Part shown: in pieces, positions 1-6,477 of the stretch
How positions within the stretch are numbered: the first letter of the stretch is position 1
Layout: every line of letters starts with the position of its first letter
Translations under genes and position numbers: made by a program
The notes under the pieces: model-generated
What the model was told of the DNA's origin: nothing
Databases searched by the model: none
What the model saw: the letters and a program-made list of their open reading frames with translations, nothing else
Source: Oscillospiraceae bacterium
GTDB lineage: Bacteria > Bacillota_A > Clostridia > Oscillospirales > Oscillospiraceae
NCBI GenBank assembly: GCA_017415945.1
Contig: JAFQDR010000097.1
Coordinates: 1-14,758 of the forward strand
Direction: 5' to 3'
DNA length: 14,758 bases

Positions 1-26
1 AGCGGGCGAACAATGTTCGCCCCTAC
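1..26 (-). repeat. GTAG-footed palindromic repeat (REP-like), copy 1
   Basis: Read on the minus strand it starts GTAGGGGCGAACA and folds back with TGTTCGCCC. This is one of at least ten short palindromes in the window that begin with GTAG and continue into an inverted repeat. The others are at 3132, 4428, 6454, 6666, 11098, 11223, 11279, 11327 and 14689. A near-identical copy (one base different in the stem) lies at 11327-11351. The REP-like label is an inference from the GTAG foot plus hairpin; no REP-type transposase gene is in the window. Confidence 0.7.
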
Positions 27-43
27 ACTATCTTAAACCAACA

Positions 44-126
44 AAGGTGATTTTATGATCTATTTAGACAATGCCGCAACCTCGTCGTCGCGGATTCCAT
101 ATCGCTTTTCATCCGCAAGCGAATGA
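44..126 (+). pseudogene. Duplicate 5' end of the cysteine desulfurase gene, now a 23-codon upstream ORF
   Basis: Positions 44-80 match 205-241, the ribosome binding site and first codons of the intact gene, at a fixed offset of 161 bp (31 of 37 positions). An AAGGTGAT Shine-Dalgarno region and ATG at 55 are followed by MIYLDNAAT, the same nine residues as the real gene. The four codon differences within these nine are all third-position and synonymous; the other three mismatches fall between the ribosome binding site and the ATG. The frame then runs into repeat sequence and stops at 124-126 (TGA). It is either the remnant of a second cysteine desulfurase gene or a target-site duplication made when the repeat at about 83-188 inserted. 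It could still be translated as a leader peptide. Confidence 0.75.
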
Positions 127-188
127 AGAGCGCTCATTCCATCGCTCCTCCTCTTCAAAACAAACCCACTTCGTTGGGCTTTGTTTTG
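83..188 (-). repeat. Modular hairpin element, copy A (head plus tail hairpin)
   Basis: Positions 97-138 match the reverse complement of 6145-6186 with one mismatch over 42 bases, covering the CCATATCG motif, the CTTTTCAT/ATGAAGAG inner hairpin and CGCTCATT. The tail hairpin at 156-188 (CAAAACAAACCCA, loop CTTCGT, TGGGCTTTGTTTTG) has the same design as 6093-6127. The outer stem that closes the head in other copies is not well formed here. The tail ends about 20 bp before the cysteine desulfurase ribosome binding site and could act as a weak attenuator. Confidence 0.75.
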
Positions 189-215
189 ATATAAAATATC
201 TTAGAAGGTGATACA

Positions 216-1361
216 ATGATTTATTTAGACAATGCTGCCACAACCAATGTGTGCCAAGCGGCAGCGGATATTGCATACAAAATGATGCTGGAATCCTTCG
301 GCAATCCCAGCTCCACCCACGCAGCGGGCCGCACAGCCAAGAAGGCTCTGGACACCGCACGCAAGCAGGTGGCTCAAGCACTGGGCTGCGATGCAAGCGA
401 AGTGTACTTCACCGCCTGCGGCTCCGAATCCGATAACTGGGCCATCCTCCGTGGGGCGGAGTCTATGCGCCGCAAGGGGATGCACGTCATCAGCTCCACC
501 GTGGAGCACGACGCCGTGCGAAAATCTCTGGACGAGCTGGAGCGTCTGGGCTACGAAGTCACCCGCCTGCAGCCCGATGAAACAGGCGCGGTATCTGTGG
601 ACTCCGTGAAAAACGCACTCCGTAAGGATACTATACTCGTTTCTTTGATGATGGTCAACAACGAAACAGGCGCGCTCACGGATATTGCCGCCATTGCCCG
701 TATGCTGAAGGCCGAAAAGAGCATGGCACTGCTGCACACAGATGCGGTACAGGGCTTTATGAAGGTGCCCTTCAAGGCTTCCGCATTGGGTGCGGACATG
801 ATCTCTGTATCCGCCCATAAGATCCACGGCCCCAAGGGTGTGGGTGCGCTGTACATCAGCAAGACCATGCGCCCTGTGTCCAAGCTGCTACCCTACATCA
901 TGGGGGGCGGTCAGGAAAACGGCATGCGCGCGGGCACGGAAAACCTCCCCGGCATCGCCGCCTTCGGTGCGGCAGCGGAGGAAGCCCGCAAAAGCCTCAA
1001 CAGCTCTCTGAAGCGCATGAACGAGCTCCGAAGCCATGCCATCGCCCGTCTCACCACGGAGACCGAAGGCGTTGTCATCATCGGTGGGGGTACGCCCCAC
1101 ATTCTCTCCCTGTCCATGCCCGGCTACCCCAGCGAGGTGGTCATGAACTTTCTGGAGCGGGACGGCATTTGCATCGCAAAAAGCTCCGCCTGCAAGAAGG
1201 GCGGGCGGAGCCATGTATTGGAAGCCATCGGGCTGGCACCTGCGGTCATTGATTCCGCACTGCGCATCAGCTTTTCACGCTTCACCTCTTTGGAGGAGGT
1301 AGACGCCCTTTGCGACGGATTGCTCCGTGCAAAGCAGCAGTTATTCCCCACTCTCAGCTGA
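216..1361 (+). CDS. Cysteine desulfurase (IscS/NifS-type, class V aminotransferase)
   Basis: A PLP enzyme that takes sulfur from L-cysteine as an enzyme persulfide for Fe-S clusters, tRNA thiolation or thiamine. The 381 residues match the usual family length. Visible landmarks are LDNAATT at 4-10, GNPSSTH at 29-35, the EH of the cofactor stacking region at 97-98, HTDAVQG at 174-180, the PLP lysine K202 in SAHKIHGPKG, RAGTEN at 238-243 and the catalytic cysteine C326 in SSACKKG. The GAAGGTGAT ribosome binding site precedes the ATG. Its 3' end overlaps the convergent membrane-protein gene by 21 bp. No thiI, mnmA or iscU partner is visible nearby, so whether it serves tRNA thiolation or clusters cannot be decided. 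I am sure of the family, less of the subfamily (nifS, iscS or csd). Confidence 0.93.
   Translation: MIYLDNAATTNVCQAAADIAYKMMLESFGNPSSTHAAGRTAKKALDTARKQVAQALGCDASEVYFTACGSESDNWAILRGAESMRRKGMHVISSTVEHDAVRKSLDELERLGYEVTRLQPDETGAVSVDSVKNALRKDTILVSLMMVNNETGALTDIAAIARMLKAEKSMALLHTDAVQGFMKVPFKASALGADMISVSAHKIHGPKGVGALYISKTMRPVSKLLPYIMGGGQENGMRAGTENLPGIAAFGAAAEEARKSLNSSLKRMNELRSHAIARLTTETEGVVIIGGGTPHILSLSMPGYPSEVVMNFLERDGICIAKSSACKKGGRSHVLEAIGLAPAVIDSALRISFSRFTSLEEVDALCDGLLRAKQQLFPTLS
1178..1211 (-). terminator. Possible intragenic terminator for the AI-2E family gene
   Basis: On the minus strand GCTCCGCC pairs with GGCGGAGC across a 13-base loop and is followed by TTTTTGC. It lies 130 bp past the stop of the minus-strand membrane-protein gene, inside the codons for the SSACKKGGRS catalytic loop of the cysteine desulfurase. 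The large loop and coding constraint make chance a real alternative. Confidence 0.4.
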
Positions 1362-2669
1362 TTTATTCGGGTGTTTCGGAGGTTCCTTCCCCACCGTCAT
1401 TTGTTCCTTGCTCTTTGGGACGGGCACACCCGTTTCCGCATCCATATGAGACATATCCACATACAACGCGGCTTCATCGGTGAGGCCGCGTTTTTTCAGG
1501 CCTATACTCAACGCGCCCTCAAAGGCAGAGGTCAGCACCACAAACAGAGGTACCCCGATGATCATACCCGCCACACCGAACAGGTCGCCCATGACGATAA
1601 TGGAGAACATGATCCAGAAGCCGTTGATACCCACGGAGTTGCCAAGGATCTTGGGGCCGATGATATTGCCGTCCAGCTGCTGGATCAAGAAGATCATCAG
1701 AATAAACAAGGGCAGCTTCACAGGGTTGACCATCAGGATAATGACCGCACCGGGAACGGCACCGATAAAGGGACCGAAAATCGGAATGATATTGGTCACG
1801 CCCACGATGATGGCAATAAAGGCGGGATAGGGCATCTTCAAAATCAAGCTGACGAAATAGGTCAGCACGCCGATGATGGTGGAGTCAATGATCTTGCCGA
1901 TCAGGAACCCCATAAAGGCCTCATTGGCAAAGTGCACCAGCTCAACAGTCTTTTCACAGCGCTTGACACCCAGCAGGGCATACATCATCCGCTTCCAGGT
2001 TGCGGCAAAGCGCTCACGGTTATACAGCACATAGCAGCTGATGACTGCACCGATCAGAATATCCAGCAAATAGTTGAAGGCACGGTAGACGCCGCCGGTG
2101 AGCTTCAGCAGCACGCCCGTCACGTCACCCAGCATACTGCCGATCATGGGCAGCAGCTCATTGTTCACCCAGTCAGCCAGCTCATTGGACAAATTGCGGG
2201 TGATCTCCTCTACCTCATGGGCCAGCTCGGGATTTTCCGCAAACAGACCGTTGACGAAGTTCACAAAGTTATTGATGTACACACTGTAATTGGTATAGAT
2301 GCTGTTGACGCTCTCATACACCGTAGGCAGCAGAATGCGGATCAGCACGAAGATGGCGAACCCTGCGCAGATCAAAGCCAGAGCAATGGCGATCACACGG
2401 GGAGCGCCGCCGCTGCGCACATTCTGTTTCGTCAGCTTTTCCAATAGGGGATTGAACATCCGATATTCGAAATAGCGGGCCATGGGCAGCAGCAAATAGG
2501 CAATCACAAAGCCCCAAACAAAGGGGGTGAGAATGGAATATACCTTGGAGCCAACCGCAATGACCACATCCAGATGCTGCAGCACAGCATTGAACAATAT
2601 GCAGCCGCACAGCACCCACAGTGCGGTGATCCCAAGCTGAAAATAGGGGGAGTTCAAAAATCGTTTCAA
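1341..2669 (-). CDS. AI-2E family transporter / PerM-type (UPF0118) membrane protein
   Basis: A 442-residue polytopic inner-membrane protein. Hydrophobic segments are visible near residues 12-32, 46-63, 92-117, 198-216, 252-278, 282-316, 318-331 and 350-383. The family signature is the TNIIPIFGPFIGAVPG stretch (292-307), followed by LDGNIIGPKILG (332-343) and FGVAGMIIGVPL (364-375). The hydrophilic C-terminal tail (about 390-442) is variable. Members have been proposed to export autoinducer-2 or to act as Na+/H+ antiporters; substrate cannot be told here. The start is TTG, chosen because AAAAGGAG sits 6 bases upstream. The last 21 bp overlap the end of the convergent cysteine desulfurase, and the reading frame contains that gene's probable terminator. 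Confidence 0.9.
   Translation of the reverse strand: MKRFLNSPYFQLGITALWVLCGCILFNAVLQHLDVVIAVGSKVYSILTPFVWGFVIAYLLLPMARYFEYRMFNPLLEKLTKQNVRSGGAPRVIAIALALICAGFAIFVLIRILLPTVYESVNSIYTNYSVYINNFVNFVNGLFAENPELAHEVEEITRNLSNELADWVNNELLPMIGSMLGDVTGVLLKLTGGVYRAFNYLLDILIGAVISCYVLYNRERFAATWKRMMYALLGVKRCEKTVELVHFANEAFMGFLIGKIIDSTIIGVLTYFVSLILKMPYPAFIAIIVGVTNIIPIFGPFIGAVPGAVIILMVNPVKLPLFILMIFLIQQLDGNIIGPKILGNSVGINGFWIMFSIIVMGDLFGVAGMIIGVPLFVVLTSAFEGALSIGLKKRGLTDEAALYVDMSHMDAETGVPVPKSKEQMTVGKEPPKHPNKSAESGE
1467..1496 (+). terminator. Rho-independent terminator of the cysteine desulfurase, inside the opposing gene
   Basis: CGCGGCTTCA pairs with TGAGGCCGCG (10 bp, one G-T pair) around a TCGG tetraloop and is followed at once by six T. 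It is 105 bp past the cysteine desulfurase stop and lies in the antisense of codons for about residues 392-401 of the membrane protein. It points only in the plus direction, because the minus-strand read has no T tract after the stem. Confidence 0.8.
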
Positions 2670-2704
2670 GGCGATCTCCTTTTCACAATCAGTATCTTGT
2701 TATC

Positions 2705-2734
2705 ATCATACCCCAATGTGACAAACGCCGTCAA
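2705..2734 (-). promoter_or_regulatory. Sigma-A-like promoter of the AI-2E family gene
   Basis: On the minus strand TTGACG, an 18-base spacer and TATGAT lie about 35 bases before the TTG start. Five of six bases fit the -35 consensus and five of six the -10. Confidence 0.55.
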
Positions 2735-2919
2735 TGCCCTATCCCCCGAAAGACCCATTAATTTTTTGTAAAGACCGCCCCCAATGAATATATTCACCAT
2801 AATACTCATTAGACCAAACTTTTCATGTGGGAAACTCTGTGGGAAATGTGCAAAACCGTGGAAAACCCAAATTTTTCCGACACTGTAAAGACACAATTTA
2901 TTCACCAATTTGTAACCTC

Positions 2920-3070
2920 GTCGAAATAGATTCCATATCCCTCGTGTTGATTTCCCTTATGGAAATCAACCCTCGTCCGTTCCATCATTTCGACTCTTTT
3001 CGCTCTGCATCTTTTTTCATTTCAAATTCGCAAGCGAATTTCCGTGTGGACAGAAAGATGCAGCAGCGAG
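2920..3070 (-). repeat. Modular hairpin element, copy C
   Basis: The head is closed by GTCGAAAT (2920-2927) pairing with ATTTCGAC (2987-2994). Inside are CCATATCCCTCG, a perfect 10-bp hairpin (GTTGATTTCC at 2946-2955 with GGAAATCAAC at 2961-2970), then CCTCGTCCGTTCCATC. The tail (3001-3070) has CTCTGCATC pairing with GATGCAGCAG around the inner hairpin AAATTCGCAAGCGAATTT. The reverse complement of 6478-6633 has the same order and closely matching words in both head and tail. Confidence 0.75.
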
Positions 3071-3131
3071 TTATTTGTCGTAAATCAGATGCTTGGTAAC
3101 GTCCAAACAGCAATCGTCAACAATTTCCTTC

Positions 3132-3155
3132 GTAGGGGCGGACAGTATCCGCCCG
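3132..3155 (+). repeat. GTAG-footed palindromic repeat, copy 2
   Basis: GTAGGGGCGGACAG is followed by TATCCGCCCG, an inverted repeat on a GTAG foot. It differs by one base from the copies at 6454, 6666 and 11098. Confidence 0.75.
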
Positions 3156-3275
3156 CATTTTTATAACAAATCCAATTGCCAAATTGGATTTGACCACAAT
3201 TATTCATCATTCAATATTCATAATTCATTCTTCATTGGTCATATACTCCACTATATTCCCATCGGAGGCTTGCCC

Positions 3276-4415
3276 ATGAAATTCTTTGCCGCTCTGTTTC
3301 TCGCCATTGCCCTGCTGACCACCCCCTGCCGCGCCATCACTACTCTCACCGATGACGACATTCCCATTTCCGCCCCCGCAGCCTGTCTCATGGAGCAGGA
3401 AACGGGCACGGTCATTTACGAAAAGGATGCCCACAGTCCACGGCATATCGCCTCCGTAACCAAGGTCATGACCCTGCTGCTGATCATGGAGGCCATCGAC
3501 AGCGGCAGCCTCCGATGGGACGACACCATCACCGCCACCGCCCACGCCGCCTCTATGGGGGGCAGCCAGATTTGGCTGGAGGAGGGGGAAACCATGACCG
3601 TAGAGGAAATGGTCAAGTGCATCACCGTAGTCTCCGCAAACGACTGCAGCGTAGCCATGGCAGAGCACCTGTGCGGCACGGAGGACGCCTTCGTCAAGCG
3701 CATGAACGAGAGAGCCGCAGAGCTGGGTATGGAGCACAGCCATTTCACCAACTGCACGGGGCTGTTTGATGCAGAGGAGCATTACGCCTGCGCCTATGAC
3801 GTGGCCCTCATGGCACGGGAGCTGATCGCTCACGAGGACATCAAACGGTTTTCCACCATCTGGATGGACACCGCACGGGACGGGGAGTTTGGATTAAGCA
3901 ACACCAACCGCCTGATCCACAGCTACAAGGGTGCCACGGGGCTGAAAACGGGCTTCACCGATGGGGCAAAATACTGCCTTGCCGCCACAGCGGAGCGGGA
4001 TGGAGATGCCTTTGTCGCCGCTATATTGGGAGCCGACAGCTCTGCCGATCGCTTCGCGGACGCCTCTGCCCTGCTGAGCTTCGCCTTCGGGGGCTATACC
4101 CTGTGTGACCTGACCCAAATCCTGCCACTACCTCCCGTACCCGTGACCTTGGGAAAGGAGGCCCAAGTGCAGCCCATCTACGGCGAGGAACCCAAGATGC
4201 TGCTGGAAAAGACCAACGCAGGGCTGCTGCGCTGTGTTCCCTCCCTGCCCGGGGATCTGGAGGCCCCCATCACCGCGGGACAGCACATCGGCACCGTACA
4301 GGTATATGTGGGAGACACCATGCTCACGGAGATCCCCGTGTGCGCTGCGGAAGACGTACCCCGCATGGGTGTGTGGGAAATTTATAAGCTGATGCTGTAT
4401 GCACGATGTGGGTAA
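3276..4415 (+). CDS. D-alanyl-D-alanine carboxypeptidase (PBP5-like, peptidase S11)
   Basis: An exported serine enzyme that removes the terminal D-alanine from peptidoglycan stem peptides and so limits cross-linking. The start at 3276 was chosen because CGGAGG lies 7 bases upstream and the product then begins with a clean signal peptide (MKFFAALFLAIALLTTPCRA, cleavage expected near residue 20); the upstream in-frame ATG at 3093 would bury it. The 379-residue product has all three S11 motifs: S60-V-T-K63, S120-A-N122 and K224-T-G226. A C-terminal beta domain follows from about residue 282, and the GVWEIYKLMLYARC end may be the amphipathic membrane anchor. The family assignment is firm; dacA versus dacF is not decided. 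No clear terminator follows. Confidence 0.93.
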   Translation: MKFFAALFLAIALLTTPCRAITTLTDDDIPISAPAACLMEQETGTVIYEKDAHSPRHIASVTKVMTLLLIMEAIDSGSLRWDDTITATAHAASMGGSQIWLEEGETMTVEEMVKCITVVSANDCSVAMAEHLCGTEDAFVKRMNERAAELGMEHSHFTNCTGLFDAEEHYACAYDVALMARELIAHEDIKRFSTIWMDTARDGEFGLSNTNRLIHSYKGATGLKTGFTDGAKYCLAATAERDGDAFVAAILGADSSADRFADASALLSFAFGGYTLCDLTQILPLPPVPVTLGKEAQVQPIYGEEPKMLLEKTNAGLLRCVPSLPGDLEAPITAGQHIGTVQVYVGDTMLTEIPVCAAEDVPRMGVWEIYKLMLYARCG

Positions 4416-4427
4416 TTCGCCTCACCC

Positions 4428-4457
4428 GTAGGGGCCGTCGCCCTCGACGATCCCTAC
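4428..4457 (+). repeat. GTAG-footed palindromic repeat, copy 3
   Basis: GTAGGGGCCGTCG and CGACGATCCCTAC pair around a short loop. The stem bases differ from the CGGATA copies, but pairing and the GTAG foot are kept. It lies 13 bp after the carboxypeptidase stop and has no T tract, so it is not an obvious terminator. Confidence 0.65.
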
Positions 4458-4504
4458 AGGTGCGATGGTATACGTTGAAGAATCCGTAGCTACTTCACCA
4501 TGCT

Positions 4505-4621
4505 TGTCATCCTGAATGGAGCGCAGCGAAATGAAGGATCTCAAGGGCTTTGCCGCGGTGCAGCTTCATTGCCTTATCACCGTCCGCATTTTTGAGATCC
4601 TTCGCTTCGCTCAGGATGACA
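4505..4621. mobile_element. MITE-like inverted repeat with TGTCATCCTGA ends
   Basis: The left end reads TGTCATCCTGA...GAAGGATCTCAA. The right end (4592-4621) is its inverse, TTGAGATCCTTCGC...TCAGGATGACA. The left arm carries a small insertion or divergence in its middle. The inner 47 bp contain no gene. A transcript would form a long hairpin. No transposase is present, so a non-autonomous element or intergenic palindrome is the best description. Confidence 0.65.
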
Positions 4622-4693
4622 CGCAGTATCTCACGCCCCCGCTTTTTGCCCAAATTTCAGGACGCAATTTGTACACAAACCACAGCTTTTGTA

Positions 4694-4722
4694 TTTGCAC
4701 TTTGCAAATTTCCGTGTATAAT
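4694..4722 (+). promoter_or_regulatory. Probable sigma-A promoter of pgi
   Basis: TTTGCA, 17 bases and TATAAT lie about 60 bases before the pgi start. The -10 is perfect; the -35 fits 4 of 6. The sequence TTTGCACTTTGCAAA across the -35 is an interrupted palindrome. Confidence 0.6.
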
Positions 4723-4781
4723 GATAGTAGCTAATATATTAAACACAAGCAAAATTACATATTGGACAGGAATTCATACTT

Positions 4782-6062
4782 ATGATTAAAGTTGATCTGT
4801 CCGGCGCTTCCTCCTTCTTCACCGGTAACGGCCCCGACTACGCAGCGGTTGCGGAAGCACACCGTATGCTGGCGGAAGGCACCGGCAAGGGCAATGACTT
4901 CATCGGCTGGCTGCAGCTGCCCCAGACCATCGCAAACACCGAACTGAAGCAGATCGTTGCTTGTGCAGAAAAGATCCGCGCACGCTCTCAGGCTCTGATC
5001 GTTGTTGGTATCGGCGGTTCCTATCTGGGTGCCCGCGCTGCGGTTGATCTGCTGCGCCCCACCATGAAGGAAGGCGACGTGGACATCATCTTCGTAGGCA
5101 ACGGCCTGTCTCCCGACGGTCTGCAGGATACTCTGTATCGTCTGGGCGATAAGGACTTCGACATTGCTGTGATCTCCAAGTCCGGCACCACTCTGGAGCC
5201 CGCTCTGGCATTCCGTATGTTCAAGGGTCTGCTGTTTGCCAAGTACGGCGCAGAAGAAGGCGGCAAGCGCATTACCGCTGTTACCGACGCACGCCGCGGT
5301 GTTCTGCACGACATGGCTGCCAAGGAAGGCTGGGAAATGTTCGTAGTTCCCGATGACGTAGGCGGCCGCTTCTCCGTTCTGTCCGCTGTTGGCCTGCTGC
5401 CCATGGCAGTTGCAGGCATCGACGTGGAAAAGGTCATCGCCTGTGCGGAAGCAGAATTCAAGGCAATGGATCTCCGCAGCCCCGAAAACCCCGCATGGCA
5501 GTACGCAGCAGCCCGTCAGCACCTGTACGCAAACGGCAAGGGCATTGAAATTCTGGCAGCATACGAACCCTCCTTCCGTTTCTTCGCCGAATGGTGGAAG
5601 CAGCTGTACGGCGAATCCGAAGGCAAGGACGGCATCGGCATCTACCCCGCATCCGTAGAATTCACCGCTGACCTGCACTCCATGGGTCAGTACATTCAGG
5701 AAGGCGTTCGCAACCTGTACGAAACCGTCGTCATGTTCGACGAAGACCTGTACAGCTTCGAGGTTCCCCACGAAGTAGGCGACCCCGATGGTCTGAACTA
5801 TCTGGCAGGCCGTCAGCTGGGCGATATCATGCGCACCGCAGCCAAGGCAGTTATGCAGGCACACATCGACGGCGGCGTACCCAACATCGTCGTTTCCGTT
5901 CCCAAGCGTGACGAAGCAGGCTTCGCAGCTCTGGTAGTCTTCTTCGAGCTGGCCTGCGGTCTCAGCGGCTATGTCAGCGGCGTGAATCCCTTCGATCAGC
6001 CCGGCGTAGAAGCATACAAGAAGAACATGTTCCGTATGTTGGGTAAGCCCGGCGCAAAATAA
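4782..6062 (+). CDS. pgi: Glucose-6-phosphate isomerase
   Basis: It interconverts glucose 6-phosphate and fructose 6-phosphate in the cytoplasm (glycolysis and gluconeogenesis). The 426 residues are near the length of the short Bacillota enzymes. Landmarks are GIGGSYLGA at 76-84, the sugar-phosphate loop SKSGTT at 132-137, GGRFSVLS at 194-201, the QYIQEG segment with the likely catalytic glutamate at 303-308, and the C-terminal signature FDQPGVEAYK at 404-413. AGGA lies about 10 bases before the ATG. Codons are strongly biased (CTG, GAA, CGT/CGC, GGT/GGC), as expected for high expression and unlike the flanking genes. The last 22 bp, encoding GKPGAK and the stop, recur at 6202-6223 after an inserted repeat, next to the terminator. 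The insertion therefore left the protein intact. Confidence 0.96.
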   Translation: MIKVDLSGASSFFTGNGPDYAAVAEAHRMLAEGTGKGNDFIGWLQLPQTIANTELKQIVACAEKIRARSQALIVVGIGGSYLGARAAVDLLRPTMKEGDVDIIFVGNGLSPDGLQDTLYRLGDKDFDIAVISKSGTTLEPALAFRMFKGLLFAKYGAEEGGKRITAVTDARRGVLHDMAAKEGWEMFVVPDDVGGRFSVLSAVGLLPMAVAGIDVEKVIACAEAEFKAMDLRSPENPAWQYAAARQHLYANGKGIEILAAYEPSFRFFAEWWKQLYGESEGKDGIGIYPASVEFTADLHSMGQYIQEGVRNLYETVVMFDEDLYSFEVPHEVGDPDGLNYLAGRQLGDIMRTAAKAVMQAHIDGGVPNIVVSVPKRDEAGFAALVVFFELACGLSGYVSGVNPFDQPGVEAYKKNMFRMLGKPGAK

Positions 6063-6223
6063 ACTCTCTGCAATCCCACGGGAAGCGCAAAACAAAACCG
6101 AAGCCCAACGAAGTGGGTTCGGTTTTGAAAAGTCGAAGCCGCGTAATGAGCGCTCTTCATTCGCTCGCGGATGAAAAGCGATATGGAGCACGCTTCGACG
6201 CGGGTAAGCCCGGCGCAAAGTAA
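6063..6223. repeat. Insertion at the pgi 3' end plus duplicated gene terminus
   Basis: The insert (6063-6201, 139 bp) is bounded by GGGTAAGCCCGGCGCAAAAT (from 6041) and the copy from 6202, which reads the same except AAG for AAA in the last sense codon. The likely pgi terminator begins two bases after the second copy, so the second copy is probably the original gene end. The duplicated segment is 22 bp and the offset 161 bp, identical to the offset seen at the start of the cysteine desulfurase gene. Confidence 0.75.
6093..6199 (+). repeat. Modular hairpin element, copy G
   Basis: The tail hairpin (6093-6127) is CAAAACCGAAGCCCA, loop ACGAAG, TGGGTTCGGTTTTG. The head (6132-6199) is closed by GTCGAAGC with GCTTCGAC and contains the 42-base block 6145-6186 shared in inverse with copy A. 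Compared with copy A the tail stem has AACCG/CGGTT where A has AACAA/TTGTT, so both sides changed together and pairing is kept. Confidence 0.8.
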
Positions 6224-6224
6224 T

Positions 6225-6254
6225 TAAAATGAACTCCTTCCGGAGTTCATTTTA
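6225..6254. terminator. Terminator of pgi
   Basis: TAAAATGAACTCC and GGAGTTCATTTTA pair perfectly (13 bp) around TTCC, starting two bases after the second copy of the pgi stop codon. The A/T ends make it usable in both directions. Confidence 0.75.
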
Positions 6255-6433
6255 GACATCCCCGCCCTTCGGCGATGGATTGGCAGGTTTTGTGCGCGCA
6301 CTCGCATTGCTCGTACACTTAAAAACCTGAGCAGTATTTTTTCCGTGATACATGCTCCCGGAAAAAATAGAATTGGATTTTGTTTCGCATCTGCGATGCG
6401 AAATTCTGCGAAGCGTATTGCCCGATGGGTATT

Positions 6434-6477
6434 GCAAAGTAAGCTCCGCACCCGTAGGGGCGGATAGTATCCGCCCG
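6434..6477 (+). repeat. 44-bp repeat unit with GTAG palindrome, left copy
   Basis: GCAAAGTAAGCTCC, then GCACCC, then the GTAG palindrome (6454-6477). It directly abuts modular element F. The right copy is at 6646-6689. Confidence 0.7.

Larger units (their letters stand above)
2670..3275. other. 606-bp intergenic region with promoter, repeats and no gene
   Basis: It contains the minus-strand promoter of the AI-2E family gene (2705-2734), three direct TGTGGGAAA-like words (2826-2865), modular element C (2920-3070), a GTAG palindrome (3132-3155) and a perfect 10-bp hairpin AAATCCAATT/AATTGGATTT at about 3169-3192. An open frame runs through the last part in phase with the carboxypeptidase, but its early ATG has no ribosome binding site. 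No clear plus-strand promoter could be chosen for the carboxypeptidase. Confidence 0.7.
4416..4781. other. 366-bp intergenic region: palindrome, MITE-like repeat, pgi promoter
   Basis: It holds a GTAG palindrome (4428-4457), a 117-bp inverted-repeat element (4505-4621) and the pgi promoter (4694-4722). Short open frames across it have no ribosome binding sites and consist of repeat sequence. Confidence 0.7.

Noticed and set aside
1371..2447. Open frame of 358 codons on the plus strand
   Set aside because: Antisense shadow of the AI-2E family gene. The product is rich in H, D and Q without domain features and has no ribosome binding site.
3093..3275. N-terminal extension of the carboxypeptidase from the ATG at 3093
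   Set aside because: It would place 61 residues of repeat-derived sequence, including the GTAG palindrome, before a clean signal peptide; the CGGAGG site favours 3276.
4755..6218. Open frame of 487 codons on the minus strand
   Set aside because: Shadow of pgi caused by its strongly biased codons; no ribosome binding site and no recognisable domain.
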